The notes under the pieces are model-generated. The model made no database searches. It saw only the letters and a program-made list of their open reading frames with translations, and was not told where the DNA came from. 64,000 bases of DNA from Aestuariivivens insulae (lineage in GTDB: Bacteria; Bacteroidota; Bacteroidia; Flavobacteriales; Flavobacteriaceae). This document shows positions 52,733 through 61,063 of this stretch, piece by piece. The position numbers and the translations under genes are program-made. The stretch covers positions 62,001 through 126,000 of the forward strand of contig NZ_JAKMCS010000008.1 of assembly GCF_022662195.1 (NCBI RefSeq), in the 5' to 3' direction. Position 1 is the stretch's first letter, and each line of letters opens with the position of its first letter.

Positions 52733-54544
52733 TTAAAAACAATAGGTATTCTCCTGAATAACTTTATTAGCTATAATTTGCCTTAATTCGATAATGTTGG
52801 GCATGTTATTATATTTAATATAACGTTTTAGACCCATAAGCATCATACGTTGTTCATCACCGGTAGAGAATGAAATAATGGAATGTTTTCCAGCAGTTTC
52901 AATAACATCTATGGCATGGAACAGGTTTAGTTTTGCCATAGCTATTTGCTCTTTTGCATTTTCTTCTCCTTTGGTTTTTGCCATTTTTTCGGCGCGTAGA
53001 ATTGCAGATTCCGCCAAATAAATTTGAATCAAAATATCGGATGCAGCCAACATAAGCTGTTGTTGTTCTTCTATTTGTTCGCCATATTTCTGCAAGGCTG
53101 CCCCGGCAACCATTAAAAAGAGTTTCTTTAAATTTTTGATGATACTTTTTTCTTCTGAAAACAGCTCAGAATAATCTGCAGTCTCAAATGACGGAATGCC
53201 CATTAGTTCTTCCTTAACGGCCATGGCGGGGGTGAGCACGTCTACATGGCCTTTCATGGCTTTTTTGATGAGCATACCAATGCAAAGCATGCGGTTGATT
53301 TCGTTGGTGCCTTCGTAAATTCTTGTTATACGAGCATCTCTCCAAGCCGATTCCATTGGGGTATCTTCGGAAAAGCCCATGCCTCCAAAGATTTGAATGC
53401 CTTCGTCTGAACATTTTTGGATGAATTCTGAAACAGCCACCTTCAGCATAGAGCATTCAATAGCATATTCTTCAACACCTTTAAGCTCTGCCTCCTGATG
53501 GGAATCTTTACCATTGTCTTTTCTGAGTTCAATACGGTCTTCAATATTTTTTGCCGCTCTATAACAAGCAGCTTCACCAACCCAACAGTTGGTAGCCATT
53601 TCGGCTAATTTTTGTTGAATGGCACCAAAACTGGAAATGGATCGTTTAAATTGAATGCGTTCATTGGCATATTTAACAGATTCTGAAATCACACGACGTT
53701 GGGCATCTAGACAGGCAACAGCCAATTTTATCCTACCCACATTAAGGGCATTCATGGCAATTTTGAAACCATTCCCCCTGGTTGAAAGCATATTTTCAAC
53801 AGGAACTTCGGTTTCATTAAAAAATACTTGGCGCGTAGATGAAGCACGAATGCCTAGTTTATGTTCTTCTTCACCCAAGGTAATGCCATTAGGATTTTCA
53901 GGGTCGTATTCTACAATAAATCCGGTAATGTATTTATCATCTTCAATACGGGCAAAAACAATCATAAGATGACAGAATCCAGCATTTGAAATCCACATTT
54001 TTTGTCCGGTAATTTTATAGGTTTTACCGTCTTCAGAAAGTACCGCTTTAGTTTTACCGGAATTGGCATCGCTACCGGCACCCGGTTCTGTTAAGCAATA
54101 GGAGCCAAACCATTCACCAGAGGCCAGTTTTGGAACATACTTTTGTTTTTGTTCTTCGGTACCATAAAGTGTAATGGGCATCGTTCCTATACCGGTATGC
54201 GCACCAAAAGCCGTACTAAATGAACCCGTAGCGCCAGAAATATAGTCGCAGACCAACATAGTATCCACAAAGCCCATACCCATACCGCCATAAGCTTCGG
54301 GAACGGCAACACTTAAAAAGCCAAGTTCGCCCGCTTTTTTCATACAGGATTCGGTTAGCGCATAATCTTTTTGTTCAAACTGCGCTTTTTTGGCCCAAAT
54401 TTCGCGATCTACAAATTCGGTTACGGCCTCTTTCATCATCAATTGATCTTCATTGAAATCTTCTGGCGTGAATACATCCTCGCAGGTTGTTTCTTTTACG
54501 AGGAATTGACCACCTCTTAATATGTTTTTTTCTGTTTCTTTCAT
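52733..54544 (-). CDS. fadE: Acyl-CoA dehydrogenase (FadE type)
   Basis: I use the ATG at 54544; a TTG ten codons upstream is in frame. The 603-residue flavoprotein has the usual acyl-CoA dehydrogenase domains in the first 430 residues (LTEPGAGSDANSG, KMWISNAGF, and catalytic-region RITRIYEGTNEINRM) and a C-terminal extension of about 150 residues, as in very-long-chain and FadE-type enzymes. It oxidises acyl-CoA to trans-2-enoyl-CoA, passing electrons to ETF. It is third in the fadN-fadA-fadE order, the same order as the B. subtilis fadNAE operon. A four-helix-bundle ORF lies between it and fadA. Confidence 0.93.
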   Translation of the reverse strand: MKETEKNILRGGQFLVKETTCEDVFTPEDFNEDQLMMKEAVTEFVDREIWAKKAQFEQKDYALTESCMKKAGELGFLSVAVPEAYGGMGMGFVDTMLVCDYISGATGSFSTAFGAHTGIGTMPITLYGTEEQKQKYVPKLASGEWFGSYCLTEPGAGSDANSGKTKAVLSEDGKTYKITGQKMWISNAGFCHLMIVFARIEDDKYITGFIVEYDPENPNGITLGEEEHKLGIRASSTRQVFFNETEVPVENMLSTRGNGFKIAMNALNVGRIKLAVACLDAQRRVISESVKYANERIQFKRSISSFGAIQQKLAEMATNCWVGEAACYRAAKNIEDRIELRKDNGKDSHQEAELKGVEEYAIECSMLKVAVSEFIQKCSDEGIQIFGGMGFSEDTPMESAWRDARITRIYEGTNEINRMLCIGMLIKKAMKGHVDVLTPAMAVKEELMGIPSFETADYSELFSEEKSIIKNLKKLFLMVAGAALQKYGEQIEEQQQLMLAASDILIQIYLAESAILRAEKMAKTKGEENAKEQIAMAKLNLFHAIDVIETAGKHSIISFSTGDEQRMMLMGLKRYIKYNNMPNIIELRQIIANKVIQENTYCF

Positions 54545-54565
54545 GGTGTTCGAATTAATAGAATC

Positions 54566-54586
54566 AAGAGTCAAGAACCAAGATTT
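54566..54586. repeat. AAG heptamers on the fadE side of four-helix ORF 1
   Basis: AAGAGTC, AAGAACC and AAGATTT are contiguous on the plus strand. The inner AGAACCAAGA (54574-54583) is repeated in inverted orientation at 54963-54972 on the other side of the ORF. Confidence 0.65.
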
Positions 54587-54616
54587 ATAGATTTAACCCT
54601 GATTGAAATCTTGAAA

Positions 54617-54937
54617 TCATTTTTTGAATTTTATTGTTTTTTGATCTAGTTCGTTAAACTTATCTTCACTGAGATAGTTTTCATTATAGGCTACTATCAA
54701 TTGAGTTTCCCATTCAAAAGCAGATCCTAAGCTATCTTCTAAATATTTATTAAAATATTTGTCTGAGCTTTTACTTGATCCTTCTGAAATATTTGAGGGT
54801 ATTGAAACAGCACTTCTATTCATTTGTATTACTAATCCAAATTTCTCAAAATCTGGAAATGTTCTGGTAAGCTTATAGTTATCTCTTACTAGTTCTATTC
54901 CTTCTTGCCAAATTTTTAATTTTTTAAAGTTGTGCAT
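54617..54937 (-). CDS. Four-helix-bundle (S23/IVS-type) protein 1, probable frameshift near C-terminus
   Basis: The 106-residue product matches the four helix bundle family first known from 23S rRNA intervening sequences: FKKLKIWQEGIELV, FGLVIQMNRSAVSIPSNISEGSS and a third/fourth-helix segment. It stops early at IKFKK. Adding one base in the A run corresponding to 54629-54632 restores IKIQKMISRFQSGLNL and a stop at 54585, giving the usual length of about 118. A one-base deletion is therefore likely. The ORF lies between fadA and fadE on the same strand, flanked by 10-base inverted repeats. No function in fatty-acid oxidation is expected. Confidence 0.8.
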   Translation of the reverse strand: MHNFKKLKIWQEGIELVRDNYKLTRTFPDFEKFGLVIQMNRSAVSIPSNISEGSSKSSDKYFNKYLEDSLGSAFEWETQLIVAYNENYLSEDKFNELDQKTIKFKK

Positions 54938-54962
54938 CTGTCTTTGTTCTAGTTTCTAAAAG

Positions 54963-54972
54963 TCTTGGTTCT
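54963..54972. repeat. Inverted repeat partner on the fadA side of four-helix ORF 1
   Basis: TCTTGGTTCT is the exact reverse complement of 54574-54583. It overlaps the fadA stop codon (54971-54973) and is part of a degenerate heptamer stretch (54941-54972) read on the minus strand. Confidence 0.65.
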
Positions 54973-56161
54973 AATTAAGAAATTCAAAAATGGCACAAGC
55001 GCCTTGCCCCGTACCTACACACATAGTAACAGCGCCATATTTGTTTTTCATGTTGCGCTTTCGCATTTCATCAAACAATTGAACCGATAATTTAGCTCCT
55101 GTACATCCCAGCGGATGACCAAGAGCGATGGCACCACCATTAACGTTTACTAAATCCGGATTTAAATTTAATTCCCTAATAACGGCTAGCGATTGGGAGG
55201 CAAAGGCCTCATTCAATTCAATTAAATCTAAATCATCTTGCTTCAATCCTGCAAGTTTTAAGGCTTTGGGGATGGCTTTTACAGGCCCAATTCCCATAAT
55301 GCGGGGTTCTACACCTACGGCCGCATAGCTTACCAAACGTGCAATAGGTTCCAGGTTAAGTTCTTTAACCATGGTTTCACTCATAACCATAACAAAAGCA
55401 GCACCATCACTCATTTGGGATGAATTCCCAGCTGTTACTGTACCACCTTGAGCAAAAACAGGACGTAGTTTAGCCAATGCTTCCAGGCTTGTATCTGCAC
55501 GAGGGCCTTCGTCTTTGGTAACGGTATAGGTTTTTGTAGTTTTTTTGCCATTGGAGTCAATGTACGTTTGTTCAACTTCAATGGGTACAATTTGATCTTG
55601 AAATCGGTTTTCAGCTTGTGCTTTCAGGGCTTTTTGATGGGAGTTATAAGCGAAAGCATCTTGGTCTTCACGAGATACTTTAAACTGTTTAGCTACAGCT
55701 TCAGCCGTATTGCCCATACCCCAGTAATAGTCTTCGTGACCAGCTTTTATGGTATCGTAATTGAGCTCTGGTTTAAACCCTGTCATAGGTACAGCGCTCA
55801 TACTTTCGGAACCGCCTGCTATAATACAATCGGCCATACCGGCCTGAATTTTAGCAGTAGCGATGCCTATGGTTTCAATACCTGAAGAACAAAACCTGTT
55901 TACCGTTACGCCAGGCACATCAATACTATTTAAACCAATGAGTGAAATAAACCGCGCCATATTTAAGCCTTGTGAGCCTTCGGGCATGGCGTTGCCTACA
56001 ATTACATCATCAATTCTTGAAACTTCAAGATTGGGTAATTCTTTCATCATGTATTGAATGGTTTCAGCGCCCAATTCATCGGCTCTTTTAAACCGAAATA
56101 CACCTTTAGGGGCTTTCCCAACTGCTGTTCTGTATGCTTTGACTATATATGCTGTTTTCAT
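54971..56161 (-). CDS. fadA: Acetyl-CoA acyltransferase (thiolase)
   Basis: The 396-residue thiolase has the nucleophile region RFCSSGIETIG (about residue 90), GGAIALGHPLGCTGA with the catalytic histidine, and CVGTGQGACAIFE at the C-terminus with the second cysteine. It cleaves 3-ketoacyl-CoA to acetyl-CoA and a shortened acyl-CoA. It is the middle enzyme gene of the fad operon. Both of its flanks carry a four-helix-bundle ORF with heptamer repeats. Confidence 0.95.
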   Translation of the reverse strand: MKTAYIVKAYRTAVGKAPKGVFRFKRADELGAETIQYMMKELPNLEVSRIDDVIVGNAMPEGSQGLNMARFISLIGLNSIDVPGVTVNRFCSSGIETIGIATAKIQAGMADCIIAGGSESMSAVPMTGFKPELNYDTIKAGHEDYYWGMGNTAEAVAKQFKVSREDQDAFAYNSHQKALKAQAENRFQDQIVPIEVEQTYIDSNGKKTTKTYTVTKDEGPRADTSLEALAKLRPVFAQGGTVTAGNSSQMSDGAAFVMVMSETMVKELNLEPIARLVSYAAVGVEPRIMGIGPVKAIPKALKLAGLKQDDLDLIELNEAFASQSLAVIRELNLNPDLVNVNGGAIALGHPLGCTGAKLSVQLFDEMRKRNMKNKYGAVTMCVGTGQGACAIFEFLN

Positions 56162-56164
56162 AAA

Positions 56165-56192
56165 AAGTATTTGGTATTAAGTACGAAGTATT
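56165..56192. repeat. AAG heptamers on the fadA side of four-helix ORF 2
   Basis: AAGTATT, TGGTATT, AAGTACG and AAGTATT are contiguous on the plus strand. The 10 bases GTATTAAGTA (56174-56183) occur inverted at 56568-56577. Confidence 0.7.
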
Positions 56193-56196
56193 ATGA

Positions 56197-56547
56197 CTAT
56201 TTCAGGGAATTTTGAAGTGCAAAGTTCATTTTTGTGACTTCAACTATTTCATTGATTATTGGTCTTAGCTTTTCTTCTGTTGTTAGATTTAGTCGTTTTG
56301 ATAAATACAGTTGTGTTAATAGTTCAAATGAAGAACCATTAGCTATTCCTAAAAATTGTTTGAATTCTCCGTTGGAGTTTCTTCCTGCTCCTTCAGCTAT
56401 ATTTGAGGGGATAGAAATTGCACTTCTCCTTAATTGAGATGTTAATCCGTATTTTTCTTCTTTCGGGAAATTTTCAGAAATCCTATAACAGTTTTCGGTT
56501 ATATCCATTGCTTTCTGCCATATTTTTAGTTCTTCAAATCTGTGCAT
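56197..56547 (-). CDS. Four-helix-bundle (S23/IVS-type) protein 2
   Basis: The 116-residue protein is an intact member of the same family as the ORF at 54617: FEELKIWQKAMDI, YGLTSQLRRSAISIPSNIAEGAGR, FKQFLGIANGSSFELLTQL and a last helix ending QNSLK. The two proteins share the same layout but differ widely in sequence, so they are not a recent duplication. It lies between fadN and fadA, 35 bases from the fadA start. Diversity-generating retroelements use a related accessory protein (Avd), but no reverse transcriptase or template repeat is seen here. Confidence 0.88.
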   Translation of the reverse strand: MHRFEELKIWQKAMDITENCYRISENFPKEEKYGLTSQLRRSAISIPSNIAEGAGRNSNGEFKQFLGIANGSSFELLTQLYLSKRLNLTTEEKLRPIINEIVEVTKMNFALQNSLK

Positions 56548-56558
56548 AACTTTTAGTT

Positions 56559-56579
56559 TTGTCTTTATACTTAATACTT
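56559..56579. repeat. AAG heptamers on the fadN side of four-helix ORF 2
   Basis: Read on the minus strand, AAGTATT, AAGTATA and AAGACAA are contiguous. They contain the inverted partner (56568-56577) of 56174-56183. Orientation is opposite to the array on the other side of the ORF. Confidence 0.7.
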
Positions 56580-56600
56580 TCTACTAAATACACTTCGTAA

Positions 56601-59009
56601 TTAGTTACGAAGCGGTTTCCCCGTTTTCAGCATATGCTGTATACGTTCTAAGGTTTTGCGTTCTGTACATAAACTTAAAAATGCTTCGCGCTCTATATCC
56701 AATAAATATTGTTCGCTTACCAATGTTGGCTCCGATAAATCGCCACCTGCCATAACATAGGCTAGTTTATTGGCAATTTTTTGGTCGTGTTCGCTTATAT
56801 AATTGCTGGCTTCCATAGCATCGGTACCCACTAAGAACATACCTAATGCCTGTTTGCCTAAAACTTTAACGTCACTACGTTTTACAGGTTTCGTATAGCC
56901 TGTTTCTGCCATTAATTTGGCATAAGCTTTGGCCGTGGCAATTTGGCGATCTTTGTTAACCACGACAACATCTTTTCCTTTTTGTAGTACTCCCAAATCG
57001 AATGCTTCATAAGCCGATGTAGATACTTTGGCCATGCCTATGGTTAAAAAGTATTCTTGTAAAACATTCAGTTCGACATCACCTTTTCTAAAGGTATCCG
57101 ATGCCCTTAAGGCCATTTCTTTCGAGCCTCCGCCACCAGGAATAACACCAACGCCAAATTCAACCAATCCCATATAGGTTTCTGCGGCAGCAACTACTTT
57201 ATCGGCATGCATGGAAAGCTCACATGCACCTCCAAGAGATAGGCCATGTGGCGCAGATATGGTAGGGATTGATGAGTAGCGCATGCGCATCATGGTATCT
57301 TGAAAGTACTTGATGGCTGCATTCAATTCGTCGTATTCCTGCTCTACGGCTAACATAAAGATCATACCAATATTGGCACCAACTGAGAAATTGGCGCCTT
57401 GGTTACCAACAACTAATCCCTCGAAATTCTGTTCTGCTAAATCTATTGCTTTGTTTAATCCTGCAAGTACATCGCCGCCAATGGTATTCATTTTCGACTG
57501 GAATTCACAATTTAAAATGCCGTCGCCTAAATCTTCAATAACAACTTCGGAATTTTTATATACTTCATTGGTTTTTCTAATATTATCCAATATGATAAAC
57601 GCATCTTGACCAGGAACCTTTTCTTGCGATTTTTTAGCAATATCATAGACATAAGTAGCGCCATTTTTTACTGCATAAAATGACGTATTTCCTGAAGTAA
57701 CCATATCGTTTATCCAAGAGGCAACCTCCAAGTTTTCGGCTTTTATGAGTTCAATACCCTTGTCAATACCTATAGTATCCCAAATTTGAAAGGGGCCATG
57801 TTCCCAGCCGAACCCAGCTTTCATGGCATCGTCTATTTTGTAAATGTCGTCTGATATTTCTGGAATACGATGTGAAACATAAGCGAACAAAGCCGCAAAC
57901 GTTTTTCTGTAAAAGGTGCCAGCTTTATCTTTTCCGTTTACTAGGATGCTAAAGCGGTCTATAACTTTATCGACTGATTTCGTTAATTCTAAGGTTGCAA
58001 ACTTTGCTTTATTTGCCGAGCGATATTCCAGAGTATTTAAGTCTAACGATAGTATTTCCTTTTTGCCATCTTCAGTAACTTGTTTTTTGTAAAATCCTTG
58101 CCCAGATTTGCTACCAAACCATTTGTTTTCCATCATGGTATTAATGAAATCGGGAAGGTTAAAGAGTTCTATACGTTCATCTTTTTTACAATTTTCGGCG
58201 ATACCATTGGCCACGTGGACTAATGTATCCAAGCCCACTACGTCTACTGTTCTAAAGGTGGCTGATTTAGGACGACCGATAACGGGACCGGTAAGTTTAT
58301 CCACTTCTTCTATGGTCAATTCCATATCTTTAACAATATGAAATAGACTCATAATGCTAAAAATTCCAATTCTATTGCCGATAAATGCAGGGGTGTCTTT
58401 TGCGACAACCGCAGTCTTGCCAAGAAATTGCTCGCCATAACCGTTAAGGAAGTCCAATACGTCCTGGGACGTTTCAGGTCCTGGTATAATTTCAAATAAT
58501 TTTAGGTAACGTGCTGGATTGAAGAAGTGAGTGCCACAAAAGTGTCTTTGAAAGTCGTCACTTCTGCCTTCACTCATAAATTTAATAGGGATACCCGATG
58601 TATTACTGGTGATTAAAGTTCCAGGTGTTCTGTATTGTTCCAGTTTTTCAAAGACTTGCTTTTTTATATCGAGTCGTTCTACAACAACTTCCATAATCCA
58701 ATCAACATGGGCAACTTTAGCGATATCGTCTTCTAAATTACCAGTGGTTATCCTACTGGCAAATTTTTGATGGTAAATAGGAGAGGGGCTAGATTTAAGG
58801 GCTTTTGCCAAGGCCTCATTAACCAATCGGTTTCTTACTACTTTATCATTTAAAGTAAGCCCCTTGGCTTTTTCATTTTCATTTAATTCCCTTGGTACAA
58901 TATCCAATAGAAGTACTTCTACACCAATATTGGCAAAGTGGCAAGCGATACCACTTCCCATTATTCCAGAACCTATTATGGCTACTTTTTTAATTCTACG
59001 TTTGCTCAT
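56601..59009 (-). CDS. fadN: 3-hydroxyacyl-CoA dehydrogenase / enoyl-CoA hydratase (FadN type)
   Basis: I use the ATG at 59009, 12 bases after the marR stop; the in-frame TTG at 59021 is less likely. The 802-residue protein has an N-terminal NAD-binding domain (VAIIGSGIMGSGIACHFA), the 3HCDH domains with THFFNPARYLKLFEIIPG, a second C-terminal 3HCDH part, and then a hydratase domain (GGACELSMHADKVVAA and GVGVIPGGGGSKEMALR, about residues 590-650). The dehydrogenase-first order is that of B. subtilis FadN (YusL), the reverse of E. coli FadB. It does steps two and three of beta-oxidation. Confidence 0.93.
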   Translation of the reverse strand: MSKRRIKKVAIIGSGIMGSGIACHFANIGVEVLLLDIVPRELNENEKAKGLTLNDKVVRNRLVNEALAKALKSSPSPIYHQKFASRITTGNLEDDIAKVAHVDWIMEVVVERLDIKKQVFEKLEQYRTPGTLITSNTSGIPIKFMSEGRSDDFQRHFCGTHFFNPARYLKLFEIIPGPETSQDVLDFLNGYGEQFLGKTAVVAKDTPAFIGNRIGIFSIMSLFHIVKDMELTIEEVDKLTGPVIGRPKSATFRTVDVVGLDTLVHVANGIAENCKKDERIELFNLPDFINTMMENKWFGSKSGQGFYKKQVTEDGKKEILSLDLNTLEYRSANKAKFATLELTKSVDKVIDRFSILVNGKDKAGTFYRKTFAALFAYVSHRIPEISDDIYKIDDAMKAGFGWEHGPFQIWDTIGIDKGIELIKAENLEVASWINDMVTSGNTSFYAVKNGATYVYDIAKKSQEKVPGQDAFIILDNIRKTNEVYKNSEVVIEDLGDGILNCEFQSKMNTIGGDVLAGLNKAIDLAEQNFEGLVVGNQGANFSVGANIGMIFMLAVEQEYDELNAAIKYFQDTMMRMRYSSIPTISAPHGLSLGGACELSMHADKVVAAAETYMGLVEFGVGVIPGGGGSKEMALRASDTFRKGDVELNVLQEYFLTIGMAKVSTSAYEAFDLGVLQKGKDVVVVNKDRQIATAKAYAKLMAETGYTKPVKRSDVKVLGKQALGMFLVGTDAMEASNYISEHDQKIANKLAYVMAGGDLSEPTLVSEQYLLDIEREAFLSLCTERKTLERIQHMLKTGKPLRN

Positions 59010-59021
59010 TTCTTTTAGCAA

Positions 59022-59465
59022 TTATTGATTTTGGTCGTAAATTTTTTTATTAGCAATCATGTCGACAATCAATTCGGCAACTTCATAAAAGTGTTCTATT
59101 TTTTCTTCCGAAATGTTATTTCTTACAGCATCATTAAAGGTAAGTACCTTTTCTCTAGAATAGTCTCTTTTTTCCTTACCAAATTCGGTTAAGTATATTA
59201 ATACGCCTCGACCGTCCTCTGGATTGGGGCGTCGTTCTATAAGCCCTCTTTCCTCCATAGATTTTAATATTCTGGATAGACTGGTGGCTTCCATGCCCAT
59301 TTTAGGCCCTAAGGCTGTAGATGGGGTACCTTTTTCGGGATCTATGCTTAATAAGGTGAAGCCAGTAGCCATGGTACTATCAAATTTAGCTGCTTCTTCA
59401 TTATACATTTTTTGTACGGTAAGCCAAGTTGTACGTAATATGTAGTCTATGGTCTTATCTTTCAT
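59022..59465 (-). CDS. MarR family regulator of the fad operon
   Basis: The 147-residue protein has the MarR winged helix-turn-helix: KGTPSTALGPKMGMEATSLSRILKSMEERGLIERRPNPEDGRGVLIYLTEFG (in pieces, about residues 48-100), flanked by dimerisation helices. It is the first gene of the marR-fadN-fadA-fadE unit. A 26-base palindrome next to its -7 element is the likely operator, so it probably represses itself and the fad genes and is released by an acyl-CoA or fatty-acid ligand. The ligand is inferred from context only. Confidence 0.9.
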   Translation of the reverse strand: MKDKTIDYILRTTWLTVQKMYNEEAAKFDSTMATGFTLLSIDPEKGTPSTALGPKMGMEATSLSRILKSMEERGLIERRPNPEDGRGVLIYLTEFGKEKRDYSREKVLTFNDAVRNNISEEKIEHFYEVAELIVDMIANKKIYDQNQ

Positions 59466-59485
59466 GTTTAATTAGTTGGTGAGCC

Positions 59486-59493
59486 CAAATATA
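59486..59493 (-). promoter_or_regulatory. -7 element of the marR-fad operon
   Basis: On the minus strand this reads TATATTTG, an exact TAnnTTTG match, 20 bases before the marR start. The operator palindrome begins 4 bases upstream of it. Confidence 0.7.
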
Positions 59494-59497
59494 ATAA

Positions 59498-59523
59498 AAT
59501 TTATTATGCATGCATAATAAATT
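59498..59523. promoter_or_regulatory. MarR operator, 26-base perfect palindrome
   Basis: The central 20 bases are TTATTATGCATGCATAATAA, and the symmetry extends three bases further on each side. It covers about -12 to -38 of the marR promoter, so occupancy should block transcription. Its inner 14 bases recur at 2125-2138. Confidence 0.8.
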
Positions 59524-59567
59524 ACTAAAAAAAGGAGAGTCAAATTTGTTAAAAAATAATGACAAAA

Positions 59568-59600
59568 AAAAATGCTCAATTAAATGAATTGAGCATTTTT
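59568..59600 (-). terminator. Terminator of lysA
   Basis: AAAAATGCTCAATT (59568-59581) pairs perfectly with AATTGAGCATTTTT (59587-59600) around a 5-base loop. On the minus strand, a run of T follows. Confidence 0.92.
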
Positions 59601-59621
59601 TTGGATTTAACAAAAGCTTGA

Positions 59622-60857
59622 TTATTTAGCCAAAATAGGAGCTTTGGTTTTTTCAAAATCAATTTCAACTTGATTTTTTAAAATATCATCAAATGTTTCA
59701 CGTTTTCTAATTAAATGCGCTTTCTTGTTATGCCATAATACTTCTGCGGGGCGATAGCGTGAGTTATAGTTGCTTGACATAGAAAAACAGTAGGCACCAG
59801 CATTTTTAAAGGCTAAGATATCGCCTTCATTAATTTCCTTTATCCTTCTATTGTTGCCAAATGTGTCTGTTTCACAGATATAACCTACAACGGTATAAAA
59901 ACGTTCACGTCCATTTGGATTTGATATGTTTATTATATCGTGGTGTGAACCATAAAGCATAGGGCGTATCAAATGGTTAAAACCAGAATCAACTTGGGCA
60001 AATACGGTAGATGTGGTTTGTTTTACAACATTTACCTGGGTTAAAAACGTTCCAGCTTCACTAACCAAAAATTTACCTGGCTCAAAGGCTAAAGTTAATT
60101 CTTTACCATAATCTTTGCAGAAGTTATTAAATCTTTCAGACAGTTTTTTACCTAACTCTTCAATATTAGTTTCAATATCCCCTTCTTTATAAGGTACTTT
60201 AAAACCTGATCCAAAATCGATAAACTCTAAATTTTTGAACTGTTTAGCGGTTTCAAATAAAATTTCACTGGCGTAAAGGAAAACGTCAATATCCAATATA
60301 TCACTACCAGTATGCATATGTATGCCGTTAATGGTCATTTTGGTGTTTTCAACAATACGTAATAAATGTGGAATTTGGTGAATGGAAATACCAAATTTGG
60401 AATCGATATGCCCTACAGAAATATTACTGTTGCCTCCAGCCATGACATGCGGATTAATACGAATGCAAACCGGAGTCTCTGGATACTTTGTGCCAAATTG
60501 CTCTAAAATAGATAGGTTGTCAATATTTATTTGAACACCAAGTTTTGAAGCTTCTTCAATTTCTGCCAACGATACACCATTAGGCGTAAAAATAATCTGT
60601 TCTGGTTTAAAACCTGCTGCCAAGCCCAAATTAACTTCCTGTATGGAAACAGTGTCAATCCCAGATCCTAAAGTTTTTAATAACTTAAGTACCGATATAT
60701 TTGATAATGCTTTTACAGCATAATTTACCTTTAGTTTTTTAACCCCTTTAAACGCATTGGTTAAACGATTGTATTGTGATGTAATCTTTTCTGCATCGTA
60801 AACATATACAGGACTTCCAAAATCCTTCGCTATATGTAATAATTGACTATTAGTCAT
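59622..60857 (-). CDS. lysA: Diaminopimelate decarboxylase
   Basis: I start at the ATG at 60857 (MTNSQLLHIAKDFGSP). A longer frame reaches 60938, but a TATCTTTG -7 element lies inside that extension. The 411-residue PLP enzyme has VNYAVKALSN with Lys49, HIDSKFGI, the IHMHTGSDI segment, IDFGSGFKVPY, EPGKFLVSEAG and the CETDTFG active-site cysteine. It decarboxylates meso-diaminopimelate to lysine. With dapD at 28.9 kb it shows the succinylase route is present. A strong terminator follows. Confidence 0.95.
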   Translation of the reverse strand: MTNSQLLHIAKDFGSPVYVYDAEKITSQYNRLTNAFKGVKKLKVNYAVKALSNISVLKLLKTLGSGIDTVSIQEVNLGLAAGFKPEQIIFTPNGVSLAEIEEASKLGVQINIDNLSILEQFGTKYPETPVCIRINPHVMAGGNSNISVGHIDSKFGISIHQIPHLLRIVENTKMTINGIHMHTGSDILDIDVFLYASEILFETAKQFKNLEFIDFGSGFKVPYKEGDIETNIEELGKKLSERFNNFCKDYGKELTLAFEPGKFLVSEAGTFLTQVNVVKQTTSTVFAQVDSGFNHLIRPMLYGSHHDIINISNPNGRERFYTVVGYICETDTFGNNRRIKEINEGDILAFKNAGAYCFSMSSNYNSRYRPAEVLWHNKKAHLIRKRETFDDILKNQVEIDFEKTKAPILAK

Positions 60858-60876
60858 AAGTATCTTAAATTTTATG

Positions 60877-60884
60877 CAAAGATA
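60877..60884 (-). promoter_or_regulatory. lysA -7 element
   Basis: On the minus strand this reads TATCTTTG, an exact TAnnTTTG match, 19 bases before the ATG at 60857. It decides the shorter lysA start. Confidence 0.65.
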
Positions 60885-61063
60885 TTTCTTTACTTTATAA
60901 TTGAAAATAAATAACACAAAATTATACATAATAAACAAAATGTTAATTATATAACAAGGAATATTTTTTTCAAATTAATTGAAAGCGTTTATTCTTTATA
61001 AAAACATTAGTCTAATTACAAGCTATTATTTACATTTGCACATCTTAAATTATTAAGCAAATT

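Noticed and set aside
54617-56547. Diversity-generating retroelement suggested by Avd-like four-helix proteins
   Set aside because: No reverse transcriptase and no template/variable repeat pair could be found nearby.
60858-60938. N-terminal extension of LysA
   Set aside because: It contains the likely -7 promoter element, encodes a non-conserved low-complexity stretch, and the family starts at the later ATG.
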